Shown here: positions 8,069-16,510 of the stretch, one piece after another
How the letters are laid out: every line of letters starts with the position of its first letter
Position numbering within the stretch: position 1 is the stretch's first letter
Assembly: GCA_964462535.1 (NCBI GenBank)
Contig: CAYWXV010000008.1
Location: 1-64,000, forward strand
Length of the DNA: 64,000 bases
Reading direction: 5' to 3'
Source: CAYWXV01 sp964462535
Lineage (GTDB): Bacteria; Bacteroidota; Ignavibacteria; OLB7
Made by a program: the position numbers and the translations under genes
Notes under the pieces: generated by a model
What the model was told of the DNA's origin: nothing
Database searches by the model: none
What the model saw: the letters and a program-made list of their open reading frames with translations, nothing else

Positions 8069-8893
8069 ATGCACTACGATCCACGAACGGTAGCATTCGA
8101 GCAGACGGGGAGCGGACCGGGGGTGATTCTGATTCACGGGAATCCTGCCACCCACACGCTCTGGAGCCCAGTCGTGGCCAGGGTGAGCGATGTCCGAACG
8201 GTGTATGCAATCGACCTCCCCGGCTTTGGCCGCAGCCCCATGCCGAGCGATCGGAAGGAGTTTGCGATGGACCGTCTTGCGGAGACGGTGCTTGGGTTCG
8301 CCGAGACTGTGGGACTCGATCGTTTCGATCTGGTGGGGCACTCGTTCGGTGGGGGTATTGCATTGACACTGGCGGCGATGGCGCCTACGCGAATCAGGAC
8401 ACTGGCGGCGATAACTCCGTTGACAACGGAGGTCCCTCTCCTGGGAAGACTGGCACGATCGCGGGCCATTGGCGGAATTGCCCGCGGGGCGTGGCGTATT
8501 CTTGGAAAGCGTGGGCGACGATGGGGAGCTCGGAACTGGGCTCGCGTCAGTTACGGGAAGGGTTACACGCCCGAGCGTGCCGCACAGATCGCGGTCGAAG
8601 CAGAACGACCCGATCTCTTCTCTCCTCTGACGGGGCTGATGCGCGCGATGGATCCGACTGCATACACAGCCCGCCTGAACGCGCTTGCCACGACGACGAG
8701 CATCCCTCTCCTTCTTGTGGGAGCTGGAGAAGATCGGGTCATACCGCACGAACAATTTCTCAGGCTTGCATCACGACTTCCCAACGCACGGATTGTCGAC
8801 ATCGACGATTGCGGACACGTTCCCATGTGGCAGTATCCGGACCGACTGGCGGATCTGCTCCGTGAGCTTTGGAACAGGTGGACGGAGCGTTAA
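8069..8893 (+). CDS. Alpha/beta hydrolase
   Basis: A 274-residue hydrolase of the alpha/beta fold starting at the ATG at 8069 (MHYDPRTVAFEQTGSGPGVI). The upstream extension of that frame overlaps the divergent regulator and is not conserved in style. It shows the oxyanion motif LIHGNPATH (about 24-32), nucleophile elbow GHSFGG, a late acid (GAGEDRVIP) and the catalytic His in DDCGHVPMW near the C-terminus. It is probably a soluble esterase, haloalkane dehalogenase-like enzyme or C-C hydrolase; the substrate cannot be inferred. It is divergent from the regulator and about 150 bases before the TonB receptor start. Confidence 0.9.
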   Translation: MHYDPRTVAFEQTGSGPGVILIHGNPATHTLWSPVVARVSDVRTVYAIDLPGFGRSPMPSDRKEFAMDRLAETVLGFAETVGLDRFDLVGHSFGGGIALTLAAMAPTRIRTLAAITPLTTEVPLLGRLARSRAIGGIARGAWRILGKRGRRWGARNWARVSYGKGYTPERAAQIAVEAERPDLFSPLTGLMRAMDPTAYTARLNALATTTSIPLLLVGAGEDRVIPHEQFLRLASRLPNARIVDIDDCGHVPMWQYPDRLADLLRELWNRWTER

Positions 8894-8993
8894 GGCTCCG
8901 ACGTTGACATTCAATCTGCATTCGATCACAGTGTAATCGTCTGCAACGCAAACCCTCCCCGACGCAACACCGGATGACTTTTGCAGTAGGGGG

Positions 8994-9018
8994 CGACCTG
9001 TTAATCTCCACCAGGTCG
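8994..9018. promoter_or_regulatory. Inverted repeat in TonB receptor leader
   Basis: Perfect 7-base inverted repeat CGACCTG (8994-9000) and CAGGTCG (9012-9018) with an 11-base spacer. It ends 27 bases before the chosen ATG of the TonB receptor. It could be an operator or a leader hairpin, or chance in GC-rich DNA. Confidence 0.3.
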
Positions 9019-9045
9019 ATAACACGACCACGATCCCTGAAACCT

Positions 9046-11331
9046 ATGACCGATACAAGACTACGTCGAGCGATCCCCGTCGCGCTACTTCTGGCGCTGG
9101 CCTCCGCCATACCGACGATTCTCCACGCCCAAGAAACCGGGGCAATCAACGGCTACGTCGTCGACGAAGCGACGCAGGAGACGATGATTGGTGCAACGGT
9201 GCGCGTCAAGGGGACGAAGCTGGGGGCCATCACCAACAAGAGCGGGTTCTTTGCCATTGTGAACGTCCCCCCCGGCAAGCAGACGCTGCTGGTGACGTAT
9301 GTGGGCTACGAACCGCAGGAGGTCGAGGTGAGCCTTGCCCCAGGCGGGTCCGAGAAGGTCACCGTTTCAATCAGGCAGAAGCCAAAGGCGAATCAGATTA
9401 CCGTTACCGGCGAACGGGACCTTGAGAAACGGCAGATCGATGTCAGCCGCGTCAATGTGCCCGTCGAGCAGTTGAAGCAGCTCCGTATCGGTGGGGAGTC
9501 GGATGTGTTCCGATCGCTGCAATACATGCCGGGCATTCTGACGTCGTCGCAGATCTCAAGCGGGCTCTATATCCGTGGGGGCTCACCCGACCAGAACCTT
9601 GTGTTGATTGACGGATCGACAGTCTACAATCCAACCCACCTCCTCGGCTTCTTCTCGGCGTTCAATGCGGACGCGATCAAGGACGTAGACCTGATCAAGG
9701 GGGGCTTTCCGGCGGAGTATGGCGGACGACTCTCTGCGGTGCTCGGGCTCACACAGATGGATGGGAACAGGAACGAGTTCGAGGGGCTGGCGTCGCTGGG
9801 TCTCATCTCGTCGCGGGCAACACTCCAGGGCCCTGTGGGGAATGGATCGTGGTTCCTGGGTGGACGTCGCACCTACATCGATCTTCTGTTGAATGCCGTG
9901 CCGGAGGACAAGGAGAATCCACTCCCCAGCTTCAACTTCTATGATCTGAACGGCAAGATCACACAGGACTTTGGTTCGAACGACCGCGTCTTCCTCAGTG
10001 GCTTCATGAGTGCTGACGATCTCAGTCTGGAGGGAGATGGTCTTGAATTCAACATCGGCATTGGGAACCGGGCCGGTTCGCTACGCTGGACGCACATCTT
10101 CGGCGATAATCTGTTTGCGACACTCAATCTGACGGGGAGCCGGTACTACAACGAGTTCGGCGGAAATCAGAGTGGATTCGAATTCAGCATCGAGAACATC
10201 ATCACCGACTACACGCTCAAGGGGGGCGTCGAGTGGTTCGCGTCGGATGGGTTCAATATCAAGGGGGGATTCGAATCGACGCGGTACATCTTCGACTACC
10301 TGAAGAACTTCTCGGGGAACAAGGACTCCACAGTGACATCAGGTACTGTGACGAGCGCAACGGCGAATCTGACCGTCTACGACTGGGCGCACGCCGGATT
10401 TGTGCAGGGGAACTTTGCCCTCACGGATCTCCTCTCGCTCCAGCTAGGCCTTCGCACGAATTACTCGGCGTTGTCAAAGGATGTCACGTGGGATCCCCGC
10501 GTCGCCGTCCGCTATCAGCTGCAGGAGAACATGGCGATCAAGGGGGCGTGGGGCATCTACCACCAGTATCTCCACCTGGCATCCCTCCCGGACTTCTCGT
10601 TCTTCGATACCTGGCTTCCGACTGACTCGACAGTCGGGACGGGTCGCTCCACGCAGTATGTCCTCAGTCTGGAGACCGAGCCGTTCGAGGGCTACAACGT
10701 GAATGTTGAGGGATACTACAAGCAGTTGCAGAACATCAACGAGGTGAATCAGTTCTCGACGGATGTGAAGACGGTCAGAGACATCTTCTACGAAGGGCAC
10801 GGTGAGGCATTTGGCGCAGAACTGTTTGTGCAGAAGAAGGTTGGAGATCTGACAGGATGGGCAGGATACGCCCTCGGGTTCATCAACGCACAGTTTGACA
10901 GTGTGAACAAAGGACGCTGGTTCCGTCCGAAGTACGATCGTCGCCACGATTTCAAACTGGTAGGGCAGTACAAGCTGAATGACCGATGGGAGATCGGTGC
11001 TTCGTTCGCGTTCCAGTCGGGACAGTCGTACACAGGAGTCACGTCACGGTTTGAGAGCGCGCTTCCAGGGGAGCCCAATCCGACTGCGGTAACGGTGCCG
11101 GCAGATCGCTACGCACTCCGGCTCCCACCATCGCATCAACTGAACGTGAATGCCAACTATACCTCGACGTTGTTCGGGCTTCCGATGCGTCTGTTGATCG
11201 ACATCTACAACGTCTATTCTCGACGGGACATCTGGTTCCGCTACTACGATGCAACCGGAGAAGTGACGGAGGTTGTCGACGTACGACTCCTGCCGATCCT
11301 TCCGACCGTAGCCATCGAGGTGAAATTTTAG
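9046..11331 (+). CDS. TonB-dependent outer membrane receptor
   Basis: A 761-residue outer membrane receptor from the ATG at 9046, which puts a signal peptide (RRAIPVALLLALASAIPT...HAQ) at the N-terminus. A carboxypeptidase-regulatory-like domain follows (about 32-115: GAINGYVVDEATQETMIGAT, VGYEPQEVEV), then a plug domain (about 140-235: SDVFRSLQYMPGI, GLYIRGGSPDQNLVLIDGST, GGFPAEYGGRLSAVL). The rest forms a beta barrel of alternating aromatic strands ending in VAIEVKF, a typical C-terminal outer membrane strand with terminal Phe. The architecture is that of Bacteroidota SusC/FecA-type receptors. The next gene encodes a DUF4249-type lipoprotein, the usual partner. The ligand is unknown. There is no Shine-Dalgarno sequence before the start. 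Confidence 0.93.
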   Translation: MTDTRLRRAIPVALLLALASAIPTILHAQETGAINGYVVDEATQETMIGATVRVKGTKLGAITNKSGFFAIVNVPPGKQTLLVTYVGYEPQEVEVSLAPGGSEKVTVSIRQKPKANQITVTGERDLEKRQIDVSRVNVPVEQLKQLRIGGESDVFRSLQYMPGILTSSQISSGLYIRGGSPDQNLVLIDGSTVYNPTHLLGFFSAFNADAIKDVDLIKGGFPAEYGGRLSAVLGLTQMDGNRNEFEGLASLGLISSRATLQGPVGNGSWFLGGRRTYIDLLLNAVPEDKENPLPSFNFYDLNGKITQDFGSNDRVFLSGFMSADDLSLEGDGLEFNIGIGNRAGSLRWTHIFGDNLFATLNLTGSRYYNEFGGNQSGFEFSIENIITDYTLKGGVEWFASDGFNIKGGFESTRYIFDYLKNFSGNKDSTVTSGTVTSATANLTVYDWAHAGFVQGNFALTDLLSLQLGLRTNYSALSKDVTWDPRVAVRYQLQENMAIKGAWGIYHQYLHLASLPDFSFFDTWLPTDSTVGTGRSTQYVLSLETEPFEGYNVNVEGYYKQLQNINEVNQFSTDVKTVRDIFYEGHGEAFGAELFVQKKVGDLTGWAGYALGFINAQFDSVNKGRWFRPKYDRRHDFKLVGQYKLNDRWEIGASFAFQSGQSYTGVTSRFESALPGEPNPTAVTVPADRYALRLPPSHQLNVNANYTSTLFGLPMRLLIDIYNVYSRRDIWFRYYDATGEVTEVVDVRLLPILPTVAIEVKF

Positions 11332-11413
11332 ATAGGGAGTTGGGAGTGGCGAAGCGATGCGTCGTCAGCCTGCACTTGACCTTTGACCATACACACTTGA
11401 CTGCACGAAAGCC

Positions 11414-12295
11414 ATGACTCGATATACACTACCAGCACTCCTCGTTATCGCAGCCGTTCTTACTGGTTGCGAGGACGCCCCCCCGAACGCCTACACACCT
11501 CAGTATGTGGTGGAGGGCTACATGATCGTCGACCAACCGATAGCGGGAATACGGTTGACCCTCTCGCAGTCGGTCACCGACACGTTTCGAACGAAGGGGG
11601 GAATCGTGACAGACGCGGATGTCAGGATCTCGGATGGTAGCCAGACGTTTCTTCTCGTCTATCGGTCACCATCTCCGGACAGTCTGGGTTCGTACATGCT
11701 CCCGGACACGACCGTAAAGGTTGCCCCCAACACACTCTACACGCTGGACATCCGGACGGCCGACGGGAAGGTAATCACGGCGAAGACCGCCACTCCGGGA
11801 CGTGTCGTGTGGACGAAGGCGCCAAAGGACACGGTGTCGATCCCGCCGAAGAGCGATCCGACATACCTGAAGCCCCCGGACTCGCTGGGTCTTGGATGGA
11901 CTGATGTGGCTGGTGTTCCAGAGTATCTGATCAGCGTCCGAGCGCTGGACACGCTTGAATACGGGAAGTATCTGCCGGCTCCGATCGAAAAGGCGAATCG
12001 TCGCATCGATCCCGAGTTGGATGACCAGTTCCCCCGCTACAACGATCTCTCGCGGTGGGGATTCCTTGCTGGTCTTTCGACACCGATTGTCTGGAGCGCG
12101 TTCAAGTGGTATGGGCCGCAGGAAGTCTCCATCTGGGCCGCGGACGACAACATGATCAAGTGGTTCAAGATGACCTATTGGGCCGGCAACCCGCAGTATG
12201 ATCCGCTTCTTGGGAACGTTCGGGGTGATGGTATTGGAGTCTTCGCCAGCGCGTCGGTCGCGCGAAAGACGATGTTCGTCCGGATGGACGGATAG
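11414..12295 (+). CDS. DUF4249-type lipoprotein, partner of TonB receptor
   Basis: A 293-residue lipoprotein. Signal MTRYTLPALLVIAAVLTGC ends in a lipobox with Cys19. The body begins YVVEGYMIVDQPIAGIRLTL and continues with beta-rich repeats such as ADVRISDGSQTFLLVY and YTLDIRTADGKVITAKT, the layout of DUF4249 proteins that accompany TonB receptors in Bacteroidota. It lies 82 bases after the receptor gene and is probably co-transcribed. Its last codons (Arg-Met-Asp-Gly-stop) are made of the same CGGATGGA/CGGATAGG octamers that continue downstream as a repeat array. Confidence 0.85.
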   Translation: MTRYTLPALLVIAAVLTGCEDAPPNAYTPQYVVEGYMIVDQPIAGIRLTLSQSVTDTFRTKGGIVTDADVRISDGSQTFLLVYRSPSPDSLGSYMLPDTTVKVAPNTLYTLDIRTADGKVITAKTATPGRVVWTKAPKDTVSIPPKSDPTYLKPPDSLGLGWTDVAGVPEYLISVRALDTLEYGKYLPAPIEKANRRIDPELDDQFPRYNDLSRWGFLAGLSTPIVWSAFKWYGPQEVSIWAADDNMIKWFKMTYWAGNPQYDPLLGNVRGDGIGVFASASVARKTMFVRMDG

Positions 12296-12470
12296 GCGAC
12301 TGGGCGACTGGGCGTCTGGGCGACTGGGCGACTGGGCGGATGGGCGGATGGGCGGATGGGCGGATGGGCGACTGGGCGACTGGGCGGATGGGCGACTGGG
12401 CGGATGGGCGTCTGGGCCGATGGGCGGATGGGCGTCTGGGCGTCTGGGCGGATGGGCGGATGGGCGGATG
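12281..12470. repeat. Period-8 minisatellite, 24 units
   Basis: Twenty-four octamers run without interruption: CGGATGGA, CGGATAGG, then CGACTGGG, CGTCTGGG, CGGATGGG and one CCGATGGG, with a partial last unit. Variation is confined mostly to positions 2-5 of the unit. The array starts inside the 3' end of the lipoprotein gene, whose stop codon TAG lies in unit 2. It ends 40 bases before the stop of the convergent T9SS cargo gene. No interruption is seen, so slippage copy-number change is likely. Confidence 0.95.
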
Positions 12471-12509
12471 CTACGATTCAAATCCCTACCCTACGTCTCC
12501 GGCGCGTGG

Positions 12510-14801
12510 CTACTTCGCCACTGCCACGCGCGACTGTGCCTGCACTGATCCCGCTGTGATGCGGTAGAAGTAGAGTCCCGATGGAATCGCATCGGAAGAC
12601 CAGGAGAGGCGGTGCTCGCCACGGGTTTCCGGACCATTGAAGAGCTCGCGCACCGTCTCTCCACGAAGATCGACCAGTTCGATGCGCACATGATCATCTC
12701 GCCCTACGAACCACGTTGTCACCACCGTTCCCTGCCGCACCAACTCACCGCTCCCTGACCCGATGCGAAGGAAGGGGCCACCGAAAATCTCTCCGATCCT
12801 CACACCAACACTGTCGCAGACCAGGCCATCCTTGATCTCGAACCGAACACCCCTCGCTTGAACAGGAATTGACTGAGGGCAATCATCGGGGATCATCAGC
12901 GTGTCGCGCTGCGTGAATTCCGCGGTCGGTCGATAGCAGATCGTCAGTCGTGCCTCCCCTCCTGCCGGCACTACCAACGGGAGTTCGGACGGGGGAATCG
13001 AGAACTCGGTGTTGTGGACCAGCCACGGGCGATCGATAACCTTGTCGACCTCCGATAGATTCCTCACGACGAACTGGCGGCATCGTGTCGACCGAAGTTC
13101 GGTCGTATCGATAATGATGACGTTGGAGTCGAGCCCGACGAGTTGAAGCTTTCCCGCCACTACAAGAACGGTGACGGAGTCGACCGACTCGCACCCCTCG
13201 GGCGTTCGCATGCGAACGTGGTAGGTGATTGTCGTATCGGGTCGCGCAACCGGATTGGGACAGTCAGTGCAAGAAAGTCCCGTCCCTGGTGTCCATTCGT
13301 ACGATCCTCCACCCGTGGCTGAGAGTTGCGTTGCGTCTCCCGCGCAGAGGGTCACGTTCCTGCTGTCGAGCCTCAATCGTGGAACGACGCGAACGATTGT
13401 GTTCAATCGTTCCTTGCATCCGTTCGCACCCGTAACGACGGCGGTGTAGGTCGTCGTCGCCTCCGGAGCTGCCATCGGCGATCGGCACGTATCGCAATCA
13501 AGGCCGTCCGATGGTGTCCACTGCACGGCCACACCACCAGTGACCGAGAGCCGAACGCTGTCACCGGCACAGAGGGTGGATCCCGGTTGGACGGTGGCTC
13601 CCACACGATTGACGCTCACAACAATCGAGTCGGTAACGGAGCAGTCACCGAGCCGGTCGATGACGACGCGATAGACGGTATTGGTATCGGGGAAGGCGGT
13701 TGGTGATGGACAGTCTGTACACGAGAGTCCACGCGAGGGAGTCCAGCGGTACCCGGCGCCACCGGTTGCAGTCAGGCGAATCGAGTCTCCACGACAGATG
13801 GTGACATCGCTGGATACACTGACTGCCTGCAACGGCGTGTAGCGATAGATCCCGTTTCCCACGGCCCAACCATGATCGGCGTCGCTGAACCAGATGTCGT
13901 CAACCAGATCGCCATGATTCATGCCGCACGACGAGTCGGTCCAGGTCAGTCCACCGTCGGTGGTCTTGTACGCCATGCCGTTGTCACCGCACGTCCATCC
14001 CACCATGGGCGAGGTCATGGTAACGCCCCACATCAACGTTGAGAATATCGTCGACGTCCACGTCACGCCGCCGTCGACGGAGCGGAGCACCCGTCCGCCA
14101 AATGCTGCCGAGCAGCTCCCTCCGTTAGCCGATGCGATGTACAGATTGCCGAAGCGGGAAATCAGGTCCTCCTGCCATCCGAAGGAATTCGTATTCGTGA
14201 GGGTCCAGGAATTTCCATTGTCGGTTGATGTCCAGAACTTCCCCAATCCTCCCGCAGCATACCACGTTCCGTTCTGGAAGGTGATTCCGCCAACCGACAC
14301 ATCGACGTTGGTGTGATTGTACTGCACCACCCTCCATGTCGCACCCCCATCGATCGTCTTGCAGAAGGTGACGATAGTGTTATCACAATTGCCGAACGCA
14401 CAGACACCCTGGTTCCGGTCGATAAACCATACGCCTCCAAGACTCTGTCCCAGCTGAGCAGGGGGGGCAATGGACGTCCACGAAACGCCCCCATCGACTG
14501 TCTTCCAAACGCCATCCTCACCCGAGACAATCCCAAAGCTGGGATCGAGAAAGCAGATATCGCGATTGGCCGAGAAGTTGCCGCCGGGGAGATTCGTGGG
14601 GATCCAGTTCACACCTCCATCGACCGTCCTCAGCATCAAGGGTGTCTGTCCCGTGATCCATCCATGATCGTTGTCGACAAAGAACACCTCGTTCCAGAAC
14701 TGGCTGGAGCCATACGGAATCTTCGTCCACTGCGCCATGGCAGTTGACGACGAAGCGCAAAGAAGAACAAGCAGGAGGAGGTATCGGTCAGTTCGACGCA
14801 T
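12510..14801 (-). CDS. Secreted multidomain protein with T9SS sorting domain
   Basis: A 763-residue secreted protein from the ATG at 14801, which places a signal peptide (MRRTDRYLLLLVLLCASSST...MAQ) first. Residues about 25-315 form a YCF48/BNR-like propeller with repeated DGGVxW / STDNGNSW motifs. Three PKD-like repeats follow at about 325-375, 400-450 and 477-528, each with CxGDSxxLxxTGG..W.P..GL...C. Then comes a choice-of-anchor type domain (about 560-655, SELPLVVPAGGEARLTICYR). The C-terminal region of about 70 residues (VELVDLRGETVRELF, GLYFYRITAGSVQAQSRVAV) is a type A T9SS sorting signal. It should be exported by Sec, then through T9SS to the surface. The function may be adhesive. Convergent with the lipoprotein gene. 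Confidence 0.88.
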   Translation of the reverse strand: MRRTDRYLLLLVLLCASSSTAMAQWTKIPYGSSQFWNEVFFVDNDHGWITGQTPLMLRTVDGGVNWIPTNLPGGNFSANRDICFLDPSFGIVSGEDGVWKTVDGGVSWTSIAPPAQLGQSLGGVWFIDRNQGVCAFGNCDNTIVTFCKTIDGGATWRVVQYNHTNVDVSVGGITFQNGTWYAAGGLGKFWTSTDNGNSWTLTNTNSFGWQEDLISRFGNLYIASANGGSCSAAFGGRVLRSVDGGVTWTSTIFSTLMWGVTMTSPMVGWTCGDNGMAYKTTDGGLTWTDSSCGMNHGDLVDDIWFSDADHGWAVGNGIYRYTPLQAVSVSSDVTICRGDSIRLTATGGAGYRWTPSRGLSCTDCPSPTAFPDTNTVYRVVIDRLGDCSVTDSIVVSVNRVGATVQPGSTLCAGDSVRLSVTGGVAVQWTPSDGLDCDTCRSPMAAPEATTTYTAVVTGANGCKERLNTIVRVVPRLRLDSRNVTLCAGDATQLSATGGGSYEWTPGTGLSCTDCPNPVARPDTTITYHVRMRTPEGCESVDSVTVLVVAGKLQLVGLDSNVIIIDTTELRSTRCRQFVVRNLSEVDKVIDRPWLVHNTEFSIPPSELPLVVPAGGEARLTICYRPTAEFTQRDTLMIPDDCPQSIPVQARGVRFEIKDGLVCDSVGVRIGEIFGGPFLRIGSGSGELVRQGTVVTTWFVGRDDHVRIELVDLRGETVRELFNGPETRGEHRLSWSSDAIPSGLYFYRITAGSVQAQSRVAVAK

Positions 14802-15095
14802 GAATGGGCCGTTGTCAGTCTTCCGTTTGTCAGATGCCTGTGGGCGTTCTTCCGGAGGGGCGCGTTTCCTCAATCAAGGTGCCCCTCACTCGTGCACCGG
14901 AAGGCAGGTTCACCCCTGGTCCGCATGCCCTTCGACCGGCAGGTTTGAATCGTCCTGAATCTACACCGAGCCCTATGCCGCCACAAGGACGATCGCACAT
15001 CCCCTCGTGCACCGACGCTGACACTGTTCACGATTCGTTGGTCGCGTGGTGGGCCAGAGGAGAATGCCGTTCCCCGTCAGCCGTGCCGGCGCTCG

Positions 15096-16424
15096 CTACG
15101 TCGACGGGCTGACGCTCGTGAACCGGAACTCGGATGCTTTCAGGGGGGGAGCAACTGTTGGAATGTACCCCTCGCGGGTAACGACCCGTTGGGCTTGTCC
15201 CAGCATCTCCGTCTTAGCGAAGACAGACGCGGGACTCTCGTTCCATCGGAAGTTCACGACCGGGCGTGTCACCTTCCCCTTCTCGATCAGGAAGAGTCCA
15301 TCACGCGTCAGGCCGGTGTGCAGGATTGTTCGCGGGTCAACGCCACGGATGTACCAGAAGCTGGTGACAAGGAGTCCATAATCGGTGGCGGCTATCAGGT
15401 CATCGACGCTCCCTTCACCCCCATCCATAAGAATATTCGAGCCAAAAGGAAGTGGAGCAATTCCCTTCTTCTCCCCCCAGTATCTACCGACTGAGAGATT
15501 CCTGACAACCCCTTTCTCGATCCACGTCGTCTTCGACAACGGGAGTCCATCGTCTCCCCACGGACTGGACGGGGCCATTGCGTTTGTGGGATCGGACCAG
15601 ATCGTGATGCGGTCGTCGAAGAGCTTCTGTCCCAACTTCGTCCCGTTCTCCCCGTTCGAAAAGAAACTCCTCCCCTCATCGGCGCCGCGCCGACCAAGAC
15701 TCCAATACAGGAGCTGGAGCATGTCCCCGACGCATGATGGCTCAAGAACAACCGGATATGTGCCGGGGTCGAGCTGGGCCGGGTTCCGTGAATCCAACGC
15801 CTTGCGGAGAGCGCGCGTCGTCAGGGAGGCAGGTTCGATTCCAGCGGATCGATGGGACGCGGCCGCGGCCCACCCGCTGCCGTTCCCCTCGTTCGTCCGC
15901 ATTGTCAACGTGTAGTCAACCGATGTAGCACGATTGTATGCGAAGAGCCCTTTGCTGTTCGCCTGAGCGGAGAACGAGCCACCATGACTGTAGTATCCGG
16001 CGGCCATCACGTCGTTCGACCGAGCCGATTCGATCGCTCCCCGCGCAACTCGGGCACGATCCTCGGCAGTGAGGTCGAAGGCTTGTTGATCCCATCCGGG
16101 CGTTTGGAGATAGTGTTGCTGTCCAAGTCTCGGCATGTACTCGGGTGACTCCGGCGCCAGGCGGGCAAGTCGCTCGGCGCGCTCTACCACACTTCTCAGC
16201 CCCGATGCATCCATTTCACTCGTCGATGCCGAACCAACTCGCCGACCGAACACGGCAGTATAGCTGAGCGAAATAGTCTCGCTCGCCCCCGTCGTAGTTG
16301 GGAGATTGCGGGCAAAGCGGATGTTCGATTCGACCCCGCCGGAGAGGGAGGCCTCTGCCTCGTCCGAGGTGCGGTAGGAGAGGACGTTCTCGAGTATCGT
16401 ACGTGCTTCGGCTTCAGAGAGCAT
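15096..16424 (-). CDS. TldE/PmbA-family metallopeptidase subunit
   Basis: A 442-residue member of the PmbA/TldE family. The N-terminus has the regular MLSEAEARTILENVLSYRTSDEAE helix and the SLSYTAVFGRRVGSAST strand. The centre has DPGTYPVVLEPSCVGDMLQL. The C-terminus contains FGSNILMDGGEGSVDDLIAA, then YGLLVTSFWYIRGVDPRT and GLTRDGLFLIEKGKV, characteristic of TldD/PmbA proteins. TldE subunits lack the HExxxH metal site, and none is seen here. It lies 86 bases downstream of the TldD-like gene and is presumably its partner in a heteromeric peptidase that cleaves unfolded or modified peptides. There is no export signal. Confidence 0.9.
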   Translation of the reverse strand: MLSEAEARTILENVLSYRTSDEAEASLSGGVESNIRFARNLPTTTGASETISLSYTAVFGRRVGSASTSEMDASGLRSVVERAERLARLAPESPEYMPRLGQQHYLQTPGWDQQAFDLTAEDRARVARGAIESARSNDVMAAGYYSHGGSFSAQANSKGLFAYNRATSVDYTLTMRTNEGNGSGWAAAASHRSAGIEPASLTTRALRKALDSRNPAQLDPGTYPVVLEPSCVGDMLQLLYWSLGRRGADEGRSFFSNGENGTKLGQKLFDDRITIWSDPTNAMAPSSPWGDDGLPLSKTTWIEKGVVRNLSVGRYWGEKKGIAPLPFGSNILMDGGEGSVDDLIAATDYGLLVTSFWYIRGVDPRTILHTGLTRDGLFLIEKGKVTRPVVNFRWNESPASVFAKTEMLGQAQRVVTREGYIPTVAPPLKASEFRFTSVSPST

Positions 16425-16510
16425 TGGCTTCCAGATGCTTGGCTTATGTCAGTGACGATCGACCGGTCGATCCTTTCGCGGGTCTCAACTCCTCATTCGC
16501 GATCATGGGA

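Noticed and set aside
12281..12470. CRISPR array
   Set aside because: Units are 8 bases with no spacers and no cas genes nearby; it is a minisatellite.
12471..12500. tRNA T-loop-like GATTCAAATCCC
   Set aside because: No matching acceptor, D or anticodon arms are present around it; no tRNA or rRNA gene was recognised in the window.
11666..12548. Open frames on both strands through the octamer array encoding Gly/Trp/Arg or Pro/Ser/His repeats
   Set aside because: The octamer unit lacks stop codons in several frames, so the frames are a by-product of the DNA repeat; they overlap real genes.
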